Source: Flavobacterium sp. SCGC AAA160-P02
Lineage (GTDB): Bacteria; Bacteroidota; Bacteroidia; Flavobacteriales; Flavobacteriaceae
Direction: 5' to 3'
Assembly (NCBI GenBank): GCA_000383355.1
Contig: KB911095.1
Location: 1 to 64,000 of the forward strand
Length of the DNA: 64,000 bases
The translations under genes and the position numbers were made by a program. Each line of letters starts with the position of its first letter. Positions within the stretch are counted from its first letter, which is position 1. Under the pieces are notes generated by a model. That model had not been told where the DNA came from, did no database searches, and saw only the letters and a program-made list of their open reading frames with translations. Below are positions 53,419 through 63,567 of the stretch, one piece after another.

Positions 53419-53440
53419 CAGCAAAAAAATCTTAATCAAT

Positions 53441-53476
53441 AAAAAAGGGAATACAAATTTTTGTATTCCCTTTTTT
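53441..53476 (+). terminator. Terminator of the ExbB/ExbD run
   Basis: AAAAAAGGGAATACAAA-t-TTTGTATTCCCTTTTTT-like stem and T-run about 25 bases past the second exbD stop, before the barrel gene. Confidence 0.85.
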
Positions 53477-53509
53477 ATGTTATAATTTTAAAATGTCTAA
53501 GATATATCT

Positions 53510-54181
53510 ATGAAGAAGCTCATTTTCTTATTTCTTATTGCATATTCACTACCTTCTGTTGCTCAAAAAGACTCCTTGCAATTAGGAGACAGGTATGCAG
53601 AAGACCAGTTATATATGATAGTTTCATATAACCAATTATTTAACCAACCTGCCATGGTAAAAGGAAGTGGTTTTTCTTATGGCTTGTCTACTGGTTTTAT
53701 GAAAGATCTTATTTTAAATAAACAAGGAAGTATCTCTATGGCTTTAGGGGTTGGCTATAATTTTGATTTATTAAATCATGGGCTTACTATTTCTGAAGAA
53801 AATAATAACATTACTTTTCAGGTAGATAATTTGGGGGCAACCAATAAACTCTTGCTTCACAATCTAGAATTTCCTTTTGAGCTTAGATGGAGAGGTTCTG
53901 ATGCCCAAACCTATAAATTTTGGCGCGTTTATATGGGGGTGAAAGCAAGTTATAACCTATCTAATAATTTTAAATTTACCAATGAAACAGACTCGTTTTC
54001 ATTTAGGAATGTTGCTAGTTATAATACTTGGCAATATGGCCTTACACTCTCTGTTGGTTATGATGTCTTTGCAGCACATATCTATTATGGCTTAAATCCA
54101 ATTTTAAAAGATACTTCGCTTGGAACAGCAGATATTTCTTCAAAAATTATGAGAATTGGCTTGATTTTTTATTTATTATAA
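53510..54181 (+). CDS. Outer-membrane beta-barrel protein (porin-like)
   Basis: This 223-residue protein has a signal peptide (LPSVAQ) and a barrel pattern: YMIVSYNQLFNQPAMVKGSG, FSYGLSTGFMKDLILN, SMALGVGYNFDLLNHG, LEFPFELRWRG, WRVYMGVKASYNLSNNF and a hydrophobic end (IGLIFYLL). It resembles PorT-like barrels, though that is uncertain. It follows the ExbD genes after a terminator, so it may be partly independent. It overlaps the convergent membrane-protein gene by 6 bases. Confidence 0.78.
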   Translation: MKKLIFLFLIAYSLPSVAQKDSLQLGDRYAEDQLYMIVSYNQLFNQPAMVKGSGFSYGLSTGFMKDLILNKQGSISMALGVGYNFDLLNHGLTISEENNNITFQVDNLGATNKLLLHNLEFPFELRWRGSDAQTYKFWRVYMGVKASYNLSNNFKFTNETDSFSFRNVASYNTWQYGLTLSVGYDVFAAHIYYGLNPILKDTSLGTADISSKIMRIGLIFYLL

Positions 54182-54775
54182 AGAAATAAACAGGATAAAC
54201 TGACATACTATTCCTAAAAAAAAACCAATAAGAAGCTCTACAGGAATATGTGCTTTTAAATACAATCTTGAGCTTGCCAAGATACCTGATAATAAGATTA
54301 AGAGTATAATAATGGGCAACATAGATAAACTATTGATATTGGTCATAATTAAAAAAAAACCAATCATATTACCCATAGAAACAAGATGAAGGCTAGACTT
54401 TAATTTTACACTAAAAAGTATATAAATACAAATCAAACTAAGTGAAGTACCATAAAAAAGAATGCCTAAGTTTCTAATTGTTGGAATCTGTATGATTGTA
54501 TTTCCTAAAAAATATAAAAGCAGTATCATAAAAATAACAGGAAACCGTCTTTCTTTTATGGTAGAAACCTGAAAGTCTTTAATAAATCCAAAATTTTTTA
54601 AAAAAAGCAACAATAAAACAGGCACTACATATGTTAGCACAAAAACAAGCCCTAATACAATTAATTGCAGCCTTTTTTCAAAAGATTGTGATACAAATAC
54701 AAAGTAGAGAAATACCCCTAAGGTTGGAAGTACAATAGGATGTAAAATAGTTGATATAAATTTGTAAAATTTCAT
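54176..54775 (-). CDS. Degenerate PAP2-like membrane protein
   Basis: This 199-residue protein has about six transmembrane helices. The C-terminal SSRLYLKAHIPVELLIGFFLG closely follows PAP2 motif 3 (SR-x5-H) although the Asp that usually follows is Glu. Motif 1 is poor (TIKERRFP) and the motif 2 PSGH is replaced by SMGN, so the catalytic His of a true phosphatase is missing there. It may have lost phosphatase activity. It follows rpoN on the same strand, touching its start. Confidence 0.65.
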   Translation of the reverse strand: MKFYKFISTILHPIVLPTLGVFLYFVFVSQSFEKRLQLIVLGLVFVLTYVVPVLLLLFLKNFGFIKDFQVSTIKERRFPVIFMILLLYFLGNTIIQIPTIRNLGILFYGTSLSLICIYILFSVKLKSSLHLVSMGNMIGFFLIMTNINSLSMLPIIILLILLSGILASSRLYLKAHIPVELLIGFFLGIVCQFILFISL

Positions 54776-56232
54776 TAGATTTCCTTTCTCAAGCGAGCTA
54801 CAGGAATGTCTAGCTGCTCTCTATATTTTGCAACTGTTCTTCTAGCAATAGGATAGCCTTCCTCTTTTAAAAGTACCGAAAGTTTATCGTCTGTATAAGG
54901 CTTTCTTTTATCTTCTTCACCAACAACAGTTTCTAATATTTTTTTAATTTCTCTGGTAGAAACATCTTCTCCTTGATCATTTTTCATAGATTCAGAAAAG
55001 AATTCTTTTATTAATTTGGTTCCATACGGAGTAGAAACATACTTGCTGTTTGCAACTCTAGAAACGGTGGAAACATCCATATGAATTGTATCTGCAATAT
55101 CTTTTAATATCATGGGTCTTAGCTTTCGCTCGTCTCCAGTTAAAAAATAATCGTATTGATATTGCATAATGGCATTCATAGTAACCATTAATGTTTGTTG
55201 TCTTTGTTTAATTGCATCAATAAACCATTTAGCTGCATCTAGTTTTTGTTTGATGAAAATTACAGCATCTTTCTGAGATTTACTTTTTTCAGTAGATTCT
55301 TGATAACCTTTTAGCATGTTGTTGTATTCTCTTGAAACATGCAATTCTGGAGCATTTCTGGAGTTTAATGTTAGATCTAGCTCTCCATCTAAAATTCTCA
55401 TAGAAAAGTCTGGAACAATTTGTTCTGCTATTTTGTTATTTCCAGCATAAGAGCTTCCGGGTTTTGGATTTAATTTTGCTATTTCAGCAATGGTATTTTT
55501 AAGTGCTTCTTCATCAATAGTAAACTTTTCTAATAATTTAGCGTAATGCTTTTTAACAAATTGATCAAAGGCAGTTTCTAGCATTTTGATTGCTAGTTCT
55601 CTAATGTCAGTTGCTGTTTTTGATTTTAATTGAATAATTAAACACTCTTTAAGATCTCTGGCCCCAACACCAACAGGGTCTAGAGTATGCACAACTTTTA
55701 CTAAAATTTTCTCAACTTTTTCTTCGGTGGTAAATACATTTTGTGTGAAGGCCAAATCATCTACTAAATCTGCAAGATCTCTTCTGATATAGCCACTATC
55801 ATCTATGCTTCCTACTAAAAACTCTGCGATAGAATTCTCCTCATCATTAAGACTAAACGTATCTAGTTGTTCTTGTAAAGATTGATGAAAGGTTTTTCCA
55901 GCGGCATAAGGAACCTGTTTCTCTTCATCATCTGAAGAATAATTATTTGCTTGAGTTTTATACGTTGGAATATCATCGTCACTTAAGTAATCATCTATAT
56001 TGATATCTTCCGTGTCTATTTTTTCAGTTCCATCATCATCAAACTCATTCTCTAAATCTCCATCAAACTCATCAGATTCTTCTTTGCCAGTATCTAATGC
56101 AGGATTCTCTTCAATCTCTTGTTTCAAGCGTTCTTCAAAAGCCTGAGTAGGCAATTGAATCATTTTCATTAATTGAATCTGCTGAGGAGATAACTTTTGG
56201 GAAAGTTTAAAGTTTAGACTTTGTTTTAGCAT
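54775..56232 (-). CDS. rpoN: RNA polymerase sigma-54 factor
   Basis: This 485-residue protein has region I (MLKQSLNFKLSQKLSPQQIQ with LMKMIQLPTQAFEERLKQEI), an acidic region II rich in Asp/Glu, the core-binding and HTH regions, and the RpoN box ARRTVAKYREQL near the C-terminus. It directs transcription from -24/-12 promoters with an activator ATPase. It is downstream of asnS on the same strand by 26 bases. Confidence 0.96.
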   Translation of the reverse strand: MLKQSLNFKLSQKLSPQQIQLMKMIQLPTQAFEERLKQEIEENPALDTGKEESDEFDGDLENEFDDDGTEKIDTEDINIDDYLSDDDIPTYKTQANNYSSDDEEKQVPYAAGKTFHQSLQEQLDTFSLNDEENSIAEFLVGSIDDSGYIRRDLADLVDDLAFTQNVFTTEEKVEKILVKVVHTLDPVGVGARDLKECLIIQLKSKTATDIRELAIKMLETAFDQFVKKHYAKLLEKFTIDEEALKNTIAEIAKLNPKPGSSYAGNNKIAEQIVPDFSMRILDGELDLTLNSRNAPELHVSREYNNMLKGYQESTEKSKSQKDAVIFIKQKLDAAKWFIDAIKQRQQTLMVTMNAIMQYQYDYFLTGDERKLRPMILKDIADTIHMDVSTVSRVANSKYVSTPYGTKLIKEFFSESMKNDQGEDVSTREIKKILETVVGEEDKRKPYTDDKLSVLLKEEGYPIARRTVAKYREQLDIPVARLRKEI

Positions 56233-56258
56233 GTTCTAAAGGTACAAAAAGAACTGAA

Positions 56259-57692
56259 TTAAAATTCAGCATTTTGTGGAGTTCTAGGGAAAGGAATTAC
56301 ATCTCTAATATTTCCCATACCCGTTGCAAATTGAACCAAGCGCTCAAAGCCTAATCCAAAACCAGAATGCACAGCTGTTCCGTACTTGCGAAGATCTAAA
56401 TACCACCAAAGTTCTTTCTCGTCTATTCCCATGGCTTTAATTTTCTCCTGTAAAACATCTAGACGCTCTTCACGTTGGCTTCCACCTGCAATCTCTCCAA
56501 TACCAGGAAATAATACATCCATAGCTCTTACTGTTTTTCCATCGTCATTTAAGCGCATGTAAAATGCTTTTATTGTGGCTGGGTAATCAAATAAAATAAC
56601 AGGACATTTAAAGTGCTTTTCTACTAAGTAACGTTCGTGCTCAGATTGTAAATCTGCACCCCATTCTTGAATTAAATACTGAAATTTTTTCTTTTTATTT
56701 GGCTTTGAGTTTCGTAAAATATCAAAAGCCTCTGTATAGCTTACACGTTTAAAATTATTGTCTACAACAAAATGTATTTTTTCCAGCAAACTCATGTCAC
56801 TTCTTTGTGCTTGAGGCTTGCTTTTTTCTTCTTGTGTTAAACGTTGGTCTAAGAAGGCTAAATCATCCTTACAATGCTCTAAAACATAGCTTAAAACAGA
56901 CTTAATGAAATCTTCTGACAAATCCATATTACCTTCTAAGTCCATAAAAGCAACTTCTGGTTCTATCATCCAGAATTCTGCTAGGTGACGTGTTGTATTT
57001 GAATTTTCAGCTCTAAAAGTAGGACCAAAAGTATATACTTTACCCAAAGCCATGGCGTAGGTTTCAGCTTCTAACTGACCAGAAACGGTTAAGTTTGTTT
57101 CTTTTCCAAAAAAATCTTGCTTATAATCAATTTCACCTTCTTCAGTAACTGGAGCTTTGTTTGGGTCAAAAGTACTTACTCGAAACATTTCACCAGCACC
57201 TTCTGCATCTGAACCTGTAACTATAGGCGTGTTCACATAATTAAATCCGTTTTCTTGAAAGTATTTATGAACAGCAAAAGATAATTTAGAACGCACGCGC
57301 ATTACTGCGCTAAAAGTGTTTGTTCTTACACGCAAATGTGCATTTTCTCTTAAGAACTCTAAGCTGTGTTTTTTTGGTTGTATTGGATATTCATCCGGAT
57401 TAGAATCACCCAAAATTTCTAAAGAAGAAACCTGTACTTCTAAAGATTGTCCTTTTCCTTGGCTTTCTACAAGTGTTCCAGTAATACTTACTGAAGCACC
57501 GGTAGTAATTCTCTTTAGTGTTTCTTCTTTTGTGTTTTCGAAATCAACAACACATTGAATATTATGAAGTGTAGAACCATCATTTAAGGCAATAAAACGA
57601 TTGCTTCTAAATGTTCTTACCCATCCTTTTAATGACACTTGTTGTAAAGTGACGTCTGACTGTAATAATTCGGCTACACTGCTTGTTTTCAT
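56259..57692 (-). CDS. asnS: Asparaginyl-tRNA synthetase
   Basis: This 477-residue class IIb synthetase has an N-terminal OB-fold (LKGWVRTFRSNRFIALNDGS) and a catalytic domain with VTGSDAEGAGEMFRVST, the FRAENSNTTRHLAEFWMIEPE motif 2 and GFGLGFERLVQFATG motif 3. It charges tRNA-Asn. A strong promoter lies upstream, and rpoN follows it closely. Confidence 0.97.
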   Translation of the reverse strand: MKTSSVAELLQSDVTLQQVSLKGWVRTFRSNRFIALNDGSTLHNIQCVVDFENTKEETLKRITTGASVSITGTLVESQGKGQSLEVQVSSLEILGDSNPDEYPIQPKKHSLEFLRENAHLRVRTNTFSAVMRVRSKLSFAVHKYFQENGFNYVNTPIVTGSDAEGAGEMFRVSTFDPNKAPVTEEGEIDYKQDFFGKETNLTVSGQLEAETYAMALGKVYTFGPTFRAENSNTTRHLAEFWMIEPEVAFMDLEGNMDLSEDFIKSVLSYVLEHCKDDLAFLDQRLTQEEKSKPQAQRSDMSLLEKIHFVVDNNFKRVSYTEAFDILRNSKPNKKKKFQYLIQEWGADLQSEHERYLVEKHFKCPVILFDYPATIKAFYMRLNDDGKTVRAMDVLFPGIGEIAGGSQREERLDVLQEKIKAMGIDEKELWWYLDLRKYGTAVHSGFGLGFERLVQFATGMGNIRDVIPFPRTPQNAEF

Positions 57693-57732
57693 TATTCAAA
57701 TTAATTTTGATGATATTCAATAAACAAAGAAG

Positions 57733-57763
57733 CAAAGATACTTTTTTGAAGTAAAACGACCAA
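57733..57763 (-). promoter_or_regulatory. Promoter of asnS
   Basis: On the minus strand TTG (57763-57761), 20 bases, then TATCTTTG (57740-57733): both elements and spacing fit the Bacteroidota consensus, with the start 40 bases downstream. Confidence 0.75.
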
Positions 57764-57801
57764 TCAATATAGCCGTATTCGTTTTAGATTCTTTAGAATT
57801 A

Positions 57802-60171
57802 CTACTTCTCTAGCTCATCTTGAGGAATGATTTTTATGGCGGGTTCTTTTAAGACCTCTTTGTTTGCAATTTTATCTTCAAAAGTTAGCAATAAAGAAGG
57901 GAGTAATAGTAGGTTAGAGACCATTGCAAATAATAACGTGATAGAAACCAAACCACCTAAGGCAATGGTGCCTCCAAAACTAGAAACGGTAAAGACTAAA
58001 AATCCAAAGAAAAGTACAATTGAGGTATAAAACATACTTACACCAGTTTCTCTTAGAGCTGCATATACAGACCTGCGAATCTTCCAATTATTGGCCATTA
58101 ATTCTTGTCTATACTTTGCCAGAAAGTGAATGGTGTCATCTACAGAAATTCCAAATGCAATACTAAAAACTAAGATGGTAGATGGTTTGATTGGAATTCC
58201 AAAGAAACCCATTAAACCTGCTGTTATAAGTAATGGCAGCATATTTGGAATGATAGAAATTAAAATCATTTTAAACGACCGAAACATCCAAGCCATAAAT
58301 AATGCAATTAAAAAAATTGCTAAAGACAAAGAAAATACAAGATTGCTAATTAGATAATTAGTTCCTTTTAAAAATACCAATGCCTTTCCGGTAAAAGAGA
58401 CATGGTAACGTTCTTTTGGAAATTCTTTTTTTACTACCTGTTGAAGACGTTCTTGAATATCATTCATTTTATCTGTTCCAACATCTTTCATAAAAGTAGT
58501 AATACGAGCATATTGCCCTGTAGAATCTACAAAATTATTTAGCATGTCTGAATTTCCATCAGAATTTTTGGTGTATTCAAAAATATAGCTCTGTTCTTGA
58601 GAGGTTGGTAGTTGATAGTATTTTGGATTGCCTTTATAAAAGGCTTGTTTAGAGTATTTAACTAAGTTAACAACCGATACTGGTCTAGATAATTCTGGAA
58701 AAGATTCTATTACTTCGTTAATTTTATCCATCCTTTTTAAGGTAGAGAGTTTCATGACCCCTTTCTCCTTTTTAGTATCGATTAATATCTCAAGGGGCAT
58801 AATACCTCCAAACTCTTTTTCAAAAAACTTTATATCTTTATAAAAAGCTTTTGTTTTTGGCATGTCTTCAATTAAACTTCCAGAAACACGTATTTGATAC
58901 AATCCAATAATTCCTAAAATAATGACAATAACCGTGGTGATATAAATAGTAATTCTTTGTTCACGCACCATTTTTTCCATCCAATTCACTACATTTTCCA
59001 TCCATTTTCTTTCTAGATGGTTGAGGTGTTTCTTCTTTGGAGGCTCCATAAAACTATAGAGAATAGGAATAATTAAAAGTGCTAAAACAAAAATGCTTAA
59101 GATATTTACGGAGGCAAGAATACCAAATTCTCTAAGTAGTTGACTTTTTACAAAAACAAAGGTTGCAAAACCTGATGCAGTGGTAATATTGGTCATTAAG
59201 GTAGCGTTACCAATTTTAGAAATGACGCGCTGCAATGCTTTTGCTTGCTGACCATGTAACTTTATTTCTTGTTGATATTTATTAATTAGAAACACAGCAT
59301 TAGGCACTCCAATAACAATGATCAAAGGAGGAATTAAGGCAGTTAAAACAGTAATTTCATACCCAAAAAGCCCAATAAAACCAAAAGCCCAAGTAACTCC
59401 TATGGTTACCACCAGCAGTGTTATAAATGTAGCTCTGTAGGAGCGGAAAAAGAAAAAGAAAATAATTCCTGTAATAAGAAGTGCCCCTAAAACAAATAAT
59501 TGAATTTCATCAATAATATTTTGAGCATTTATGGTTCTTATATAGGGCATTCCAGATACGCGAACATCTAGGGTTGTTTTTTTTTCAAACGCATCAATGA
59601 TAGGGATCAGTTTTTTAAAAACAAACGCTTTTCTGACAGGCGTGTTTACTATTTCTTTATTTATGTAAATAGCGGTTTGTATGGTTCCTGTTTCTTTGTT
59701 GTAGAGTAAATTATCGTAAAAAGGAAGTTTTTCAAATAATTCTTTTTTAACAGCATCAATAGTTTTTTGAGACTTAAGCTCTTCTGTATAGATAGATTCT
59801 AATACAAATTTTCTATTTTTTGTGTCTTTTTTTAATTTTTTAACATCAGCAATAGACAATGTAAATTCAACTTCAGATAAAGAATCAAATGATTTTGCAA
59901 GTGAATTCCAAGCATTAAATTTAGCAGGAGTAAAGACAGTAGAATCTTTAATTGCCAGCAAGATTAAATTCCCTTCTTCACCAAAAATGTCTAGAAATTT
60001 GTTGTATTGAATGTTTACCTCATGGTCTTCTGGTAATAGATTTGCTTCTGTATAAGAAAACCTCATGTGTTTCATTTGAGAAACTAGAAAGGCGGTAGCT
60101 ATTGCAATAAGAATAAGGATCAAGTATCTGTTCTTTAAGATAATTCTTGATACTCTAGTCCAGAAATTCAT
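57802..60171 (-). CDS. MMPL/RND-superfamily transporter
   Basis: This 789-residue inner-membrane protein has the two-fold RND layout with 12 transmembrane helices: a first helix near residue 10, a periplasmic domain (about 40-225), six helices with VIGVPNAVFLINKYQQE, a second periplasmic domain (about 420-620) and six helices with FGISVDDTIHFLAKYRQEL. It is of the MMPL/HpnN-like type, which exports lipids or hydrophobic compounds. No adaptor or TolC partner is adjacent. Confidence 0.9.
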   Translation of the reverse strand: MNFWTRVSRIILKNRYLILILIAIATAFLVSQMKHMRFSYTEANLLPEDHEVNIQYNKFLDIFGEEGNLILLAIKDSTVFTPAKFNAWNSLAKSFDSLSEVEFTLSIADVKKLKKDTKNRKFVLESIYTEELKSQKTIDAVKKELFEKLPFYDNLLYNKETGTIQTAIYINKEIVNTPVRKAFVFKKLIPIIDAFEKKTTLDVRVSGMPYIRTINAQNIIDEIQLFVLGALLITGIIFFFFFRSYRATFITLLVVTIGVTWAFGFIGLFGYEITVLTALIPPLIIVIGVPNAVFLINKYQQEIKLHGQQAKALQRVISKIGNATLMTNITTASGFATFVFVKSQLLREFGILASVNILSIFVLALLIIPILYSFMEPPKKKHLNHLERKWMENVVNWMEKMVREQRITIYITTVIVIILGIIGLYQIRVSGSLIEDMPKTKAFYKDIKFFEKEFGGIMPLEILIDTKKEKGVMKLSTLKRMDKINEVIESFPELSRPVSVVNLVKYSKQAFYKGNPKYYQLPTSQEQSYIFEYTKNSDGNSDMLNNFVDSTGQYARITTFMKDVGTDKMNDIQERLQQVVKKEFPKERYHVSFTGKALVFLKGTNYLISNLVFSLSLAIFLIALFMAWMFRSFKMILISIIPNMLPLLITAGLMGFFGIPIKPSTILVFSIAFGISVDDTIHFLAKYRQELMANNWKIRRSVYAALRETGVSMFYTSIVLFFGFLVFTVSSFGGTIALGGLVSITLLFAMVSNLLLLPSLLLTFEDKIANKEVLKEPAIKIIPQDELEK

Positions 60172-60235
60172 TCCTATTTTTATTAAGTTGTGGGTTTGAT
60201 TGCTATTAAATACCTTACAGAATTTACTGGTATTT

Positions 60236-60790
60236 TTAAACAGTCATAATTTCTTTTTCTTTTAAGTCAAAAAGCTCTTCAGTTTTTTTTACAAAAGTAT
60301 CTGTCAATTGCTGTACGTCTGCTTCTACATTTTTCTTCATATCATCAGAAACATCTAGTTTCTTTACTTCGTTATTAGCCTCTTTTCGTGCATTTCTTAC
60401 ACCAACTTTTGCATGCTCTGTTTCCGCTTTTGCTTGTTTTGCAAGTCCACGTCTTCTTTCTTCTGTTAAGGGCGGTACGTTAATAATAATATTTTCACCA
60501 TTATTCATAGGGTTAAAGCCAATGTTGGCTTTCATAATAGCTTTTTCAATTTCTGTCAACATTTGTTTTTCCCAGGGCTGAATGCTTATGGTTCTTGCGT
60601 CTGGGGTATTTACATTTGCAACTTGCCCTAAAGGAGTTTGTGAGCCGTAGTAGTCTACCATTATATTTGCAAGCATAGAAGGAGATGCTTTACCTGCCCT
60701 AATACTTCTTAATTCTTTGGCTAAAAAATCTATAGCTCCTTGCATTTGTTCTTTTGCAGAATCTACGATGAATTCTATTTCTTCGTTCAT
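60236..60790 (-). CDS. frr: Ribosome recycling factor
   Basis: This 184-residue protein matches the usual RRF length. It has a three-helix bundle with KEQMQGAIDFLAKELRSIRAGKASPSML-type helix 1, then VDYYGSQTPLGQVANVNTPD and the second-domain ISIQPWEKQML, followed by PPLTEERRRGLAKQAKAETE. It splits post-termination ribosomes with EF-G. It follows pyrH by 15 bases. Confidence 0.96.
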   Translation of the reverse strand: MNEEIEFIVDSAKEQMQGAIDFLAKELRSIRAGKASPSMLANIMVDYYGSQTPLGQVANVNTPDARTISIQPWEKQMLTEIEKAIMKANIGFNPMNNGENIIINVPPLTEERRRGLAKQAKAETEHAKVGVRNARKEANNEVKKLDVSDDMKKNVEADVQQLTDTFVKKTEELFDLKEKEIMTV

Positions 60791-60805
60791 AAGTAAGATA
60801 TTTTG

Positions 60806-61537
<732 letters not shown>

Positions 61538-61573
61538 AGCATTTTTTTCTTTTCTTAAATACTTGTTTCCATG

Positions 61574-61620
61574 AAAAAACCTCGCTAGTGCTCTGAATTT
61601 ATTTCAGTGACTAACGAGGT
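61574..61620 (-). terminator. Terminator of the rplM-tsf run
   Basis: On the minus strand ACCTCGTTAG pairs with CTAGCGAGGT, with an inner CTGAA/TTCAG stem, and the hairpin ends in a T-run. It lies about 60 bases past the tsf stop. Confidence 0.8.
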
Positions 61621-61681
61621 CTTATGTAATAAGATTCTAAAAATACACTTCAGCTAGTTCAGTGTAAGAATTAAGAATAAT

Positions 61682-62503
61682 TTATCCTAGAGCAACACGT
61701 TTAAAACCTGTTACGCTTACATCTCCAATAGTTTTTACATACTCTGCAACACTTTGCTTATTATCTTTAATGAAAGATTGGTTTACTAGCGTATTGTCTT
61801 TGAAGAAACGTTTTATTTTTCCTTTGGCAATATTGTCTAACATTGCTTCTGGTTTCCCTTCAGTTCTTAATAGATCTTTAGCAATTTCAATTTCTTTTTC
61901 AATGATAGAAGCATCAACTTCATTTTCATTTAAAGCTATTGGATTCATTGCCGCAGCTTGCATAGCAACATCTTTTGCAACAACATCTGCACCTTCTGTA
62001 GCAGAAGATAACCCTACTATTGTAGCAATTTTATTACCAGCATGAATATAATAACCAACAAACGGAGCTTCTACTTTTTCAAAAGCATTGATTTGAAGTT
62101 TTTCTCCAATAACACCAGTTTGTTCTATTAATTTATCAGCAACAGTCATTCCGTTAAAATCAGCAGCTAATAATTCTTCTTTAGAAGAACAATTTAATGC
62201 CAAAGTTGCAAATTCTTTTGCAAGGTTCACAAAACTATCATTTTTACCAACAAAATCTGTTTCACATCCTAAAACGATAGAAACACCAACTGTTTTGCTG
62301 TCATTAACTTTAGCTATAGCTGCACCTTCAGTAGACTCTCTGTCTGCTCTTTTTGCGGCTACTTTTTGACCTTTTTTACGTAAGATGTCAATTGCTTCTT
62401 CAAAATTTCCTTCTGCTTCAACTAATGCCTTTTTGCAGTCCATCATACCTGCGCCAGTTGTTTTTCTTAGCGTATTTACTTCTGCAGCGGTTACTTTAAC
62501 CAT
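61682..62503 (-). CDS. tsf: Elongation factor Ts
   Basis: This 273-residue protein exchanges GDP for GTP on EF-Tu. It begins with the UBA-like domain VNTLRKTTGAGMMDCKKALVEAEGNFEEAI and has VLGCETDFVGKNDSFVNLAKE, the EF-Tu contact motif TDFV. It follows rpsB by 27 bases, the universal order. Confidence 0.97.
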   Translation of the reverse strand: MVKVTAAEVNTLRKTTGAGMMDCKKALVEAEGNFEEAIDILRKKGQKVAAKRADRESTEGAAIAKVNDSKTVGVSIVLGCETDFVGKNDSFVNLAKEFATLALNCSSKEELLAADFNGMTVADKLIEQTGVIGEKLQINAFEKVEAPFVGYYIHAGNKIATIVGLSSATEGADVVAKDVAMQAAAMNPIALNENEVDASIIEKEIEIAKDLLRTEGKPEAMLDNIAKGKIKRFFKDNTLVNQSFIKDNKQSVAEYVKTIGDVSVTGFKRVALG

Positions 62504-62530
62504 TTTTATAGTCTTTAAAAAATTTACAAT

Positions 62531-63448
62531 TTATTTCTTTTCAACAGTTGTTTCGGTTGTAGTTTCTACTACAGGTGTAGCTTCTTTTACTACTTCTACC
62601 TCTTTAACAACTTCTTTTTTAGCTGCTTTAGCAGCTTTAGCTGGTTTAGCAGCTTTTTTTACAGCTTCTTTAGCGGCTGGTTCTTCAGCTGTTTTTTCGG
62701 CTGTTTTTTCAGCTGTTTTTTCAGCTGGTTTTTCAGCTGGTTTTGCTTTTTCTTTCTCTGCTTTTCTATCAGACAAACCTTCTGCAATACCTTCTGTAAT
62801 AAATGATAACACTTTTTCTATAGATTTTGATGCATCATCGTTAGATGGTATTACAAAATCTACAGGTCTTGGATCTGAGTTAGTATCAACCATCGCAAAA
62901 ATTGGGATGTTTAATTTTTGAGCTTCTGCAATAGCAATGTGCTCTTTTTTAACATCAACAACAAAAATTGCTCCTGGTAAACGAGTCATGTCTACAATAG
63001 AACCTAAATTCTTGTCTAACTTTTCTCTTTGACGATTGATTTGCAATTTTTCTCTTTTAGATAAAGCATCAAAAGATCCATCTTGCTTCATTCTATCAAT
63101 AGAGGTCATTTTTTTAACCGCTTTTCTGATTGTGATAAAGTTTGTTAACATCCCTCCAGGCCATCTTTCTGTGATGAAAGGCATGTTTACAGCTGCAGCT
63201 TTCTCAGAAACAATATCTTTTGCTTGCTTCTTGGTAGCAACAAATAAAATTTTTCTTCCAGAGTTTGCAATTTTTTGCAATGCTAATGAAGCTTCTTCTA
63301 TTTTAGCGGCTGTTTTGTATAAATCAATAATATGAACTCCATTACGTTCTGTATAAATATAAGGAGCCATGTTTGGATTCCATTTTCTAGTCAAGTGACC
63401 AAAATGTACTCCATTGTCTAATAATTCTTGAATGTTTGCTTTTGCCAT
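62531..63448 (-). CDS. rpsB: 30S ribosomal protein S2 with Ala/Lys/Glu tail
   Basis: The first 230 or so of 305 residues are a normal S2: MAKANIQELLDNGVHFGHLT, MAPYIYTERNGVHIIDLYKT and ITERWPGGMLTNFITIRKA. The remaining 75 residues are low-complexity, with tandem EKTA/EKPA units and then AAKPAKAAKAAKKE and a Val/Glu/Thr end, encoded by 12-base repeats at 62680-62750. The ATG at 63448 gives the conserved S2 start; a frame 12 codons longer is rejected. Confidence 0.96.
   Translation of the reverse strand: MAKANIQELLDNGVHFGHLTRKWNPNMAPYIYTERNGVHIIDLYKTAAKIEEASLALQKIANSGRKILFVATKKQAKDIVSEKAAAVNMPFITERWPGGMLTNFITIRKAVKKMTSIDRMKQDGSFDALSKREKLQINRQREKLDKNLGSIVDMTRLPGAIFVVDVKKEHIAIAEAQKLNIPIFAMVDTNSDPRPVDFVIPSNDDASKSIEKVLSFITEGIAEGLSDRKAEKEKAKPAEKPAEKTAEKTAEKTAEEPAAKEAVKKAAKPAKAAKAAKKEVVKEVEVVKEATPVVETTTETTVEKK
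62680..62750. repeat. 12-base tandem repeats inside rpsB
   Basis: Imperfect copies of TCAGCTGTTTTT (plus-strand view) follow one another in frame and encode EKTA or EKPA units of the S2 tail. They could change copy number by slippage without breaking the frame. Confidence 0.8.
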
Positions 63449-63567
63449 TTTTTTAAATGTGTTTACTTTCTGTTTTGAAATCAATACATAAGTAGTCTTT
63501 TAAGAGTCTTATATATTTAGATGCTAAACTGTTATTAATAATTGATAACAGTGCTCTACAACGAATA

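Noticed and set aside
62385..62921. 178-codon Ser/Ala/Phe-rich frame opposite rpsB and tsf
   Set aside because: It is the antisense shadow of the low-complexity S2 tail; both S2 and EF-Ts are certain genes on the other strand.
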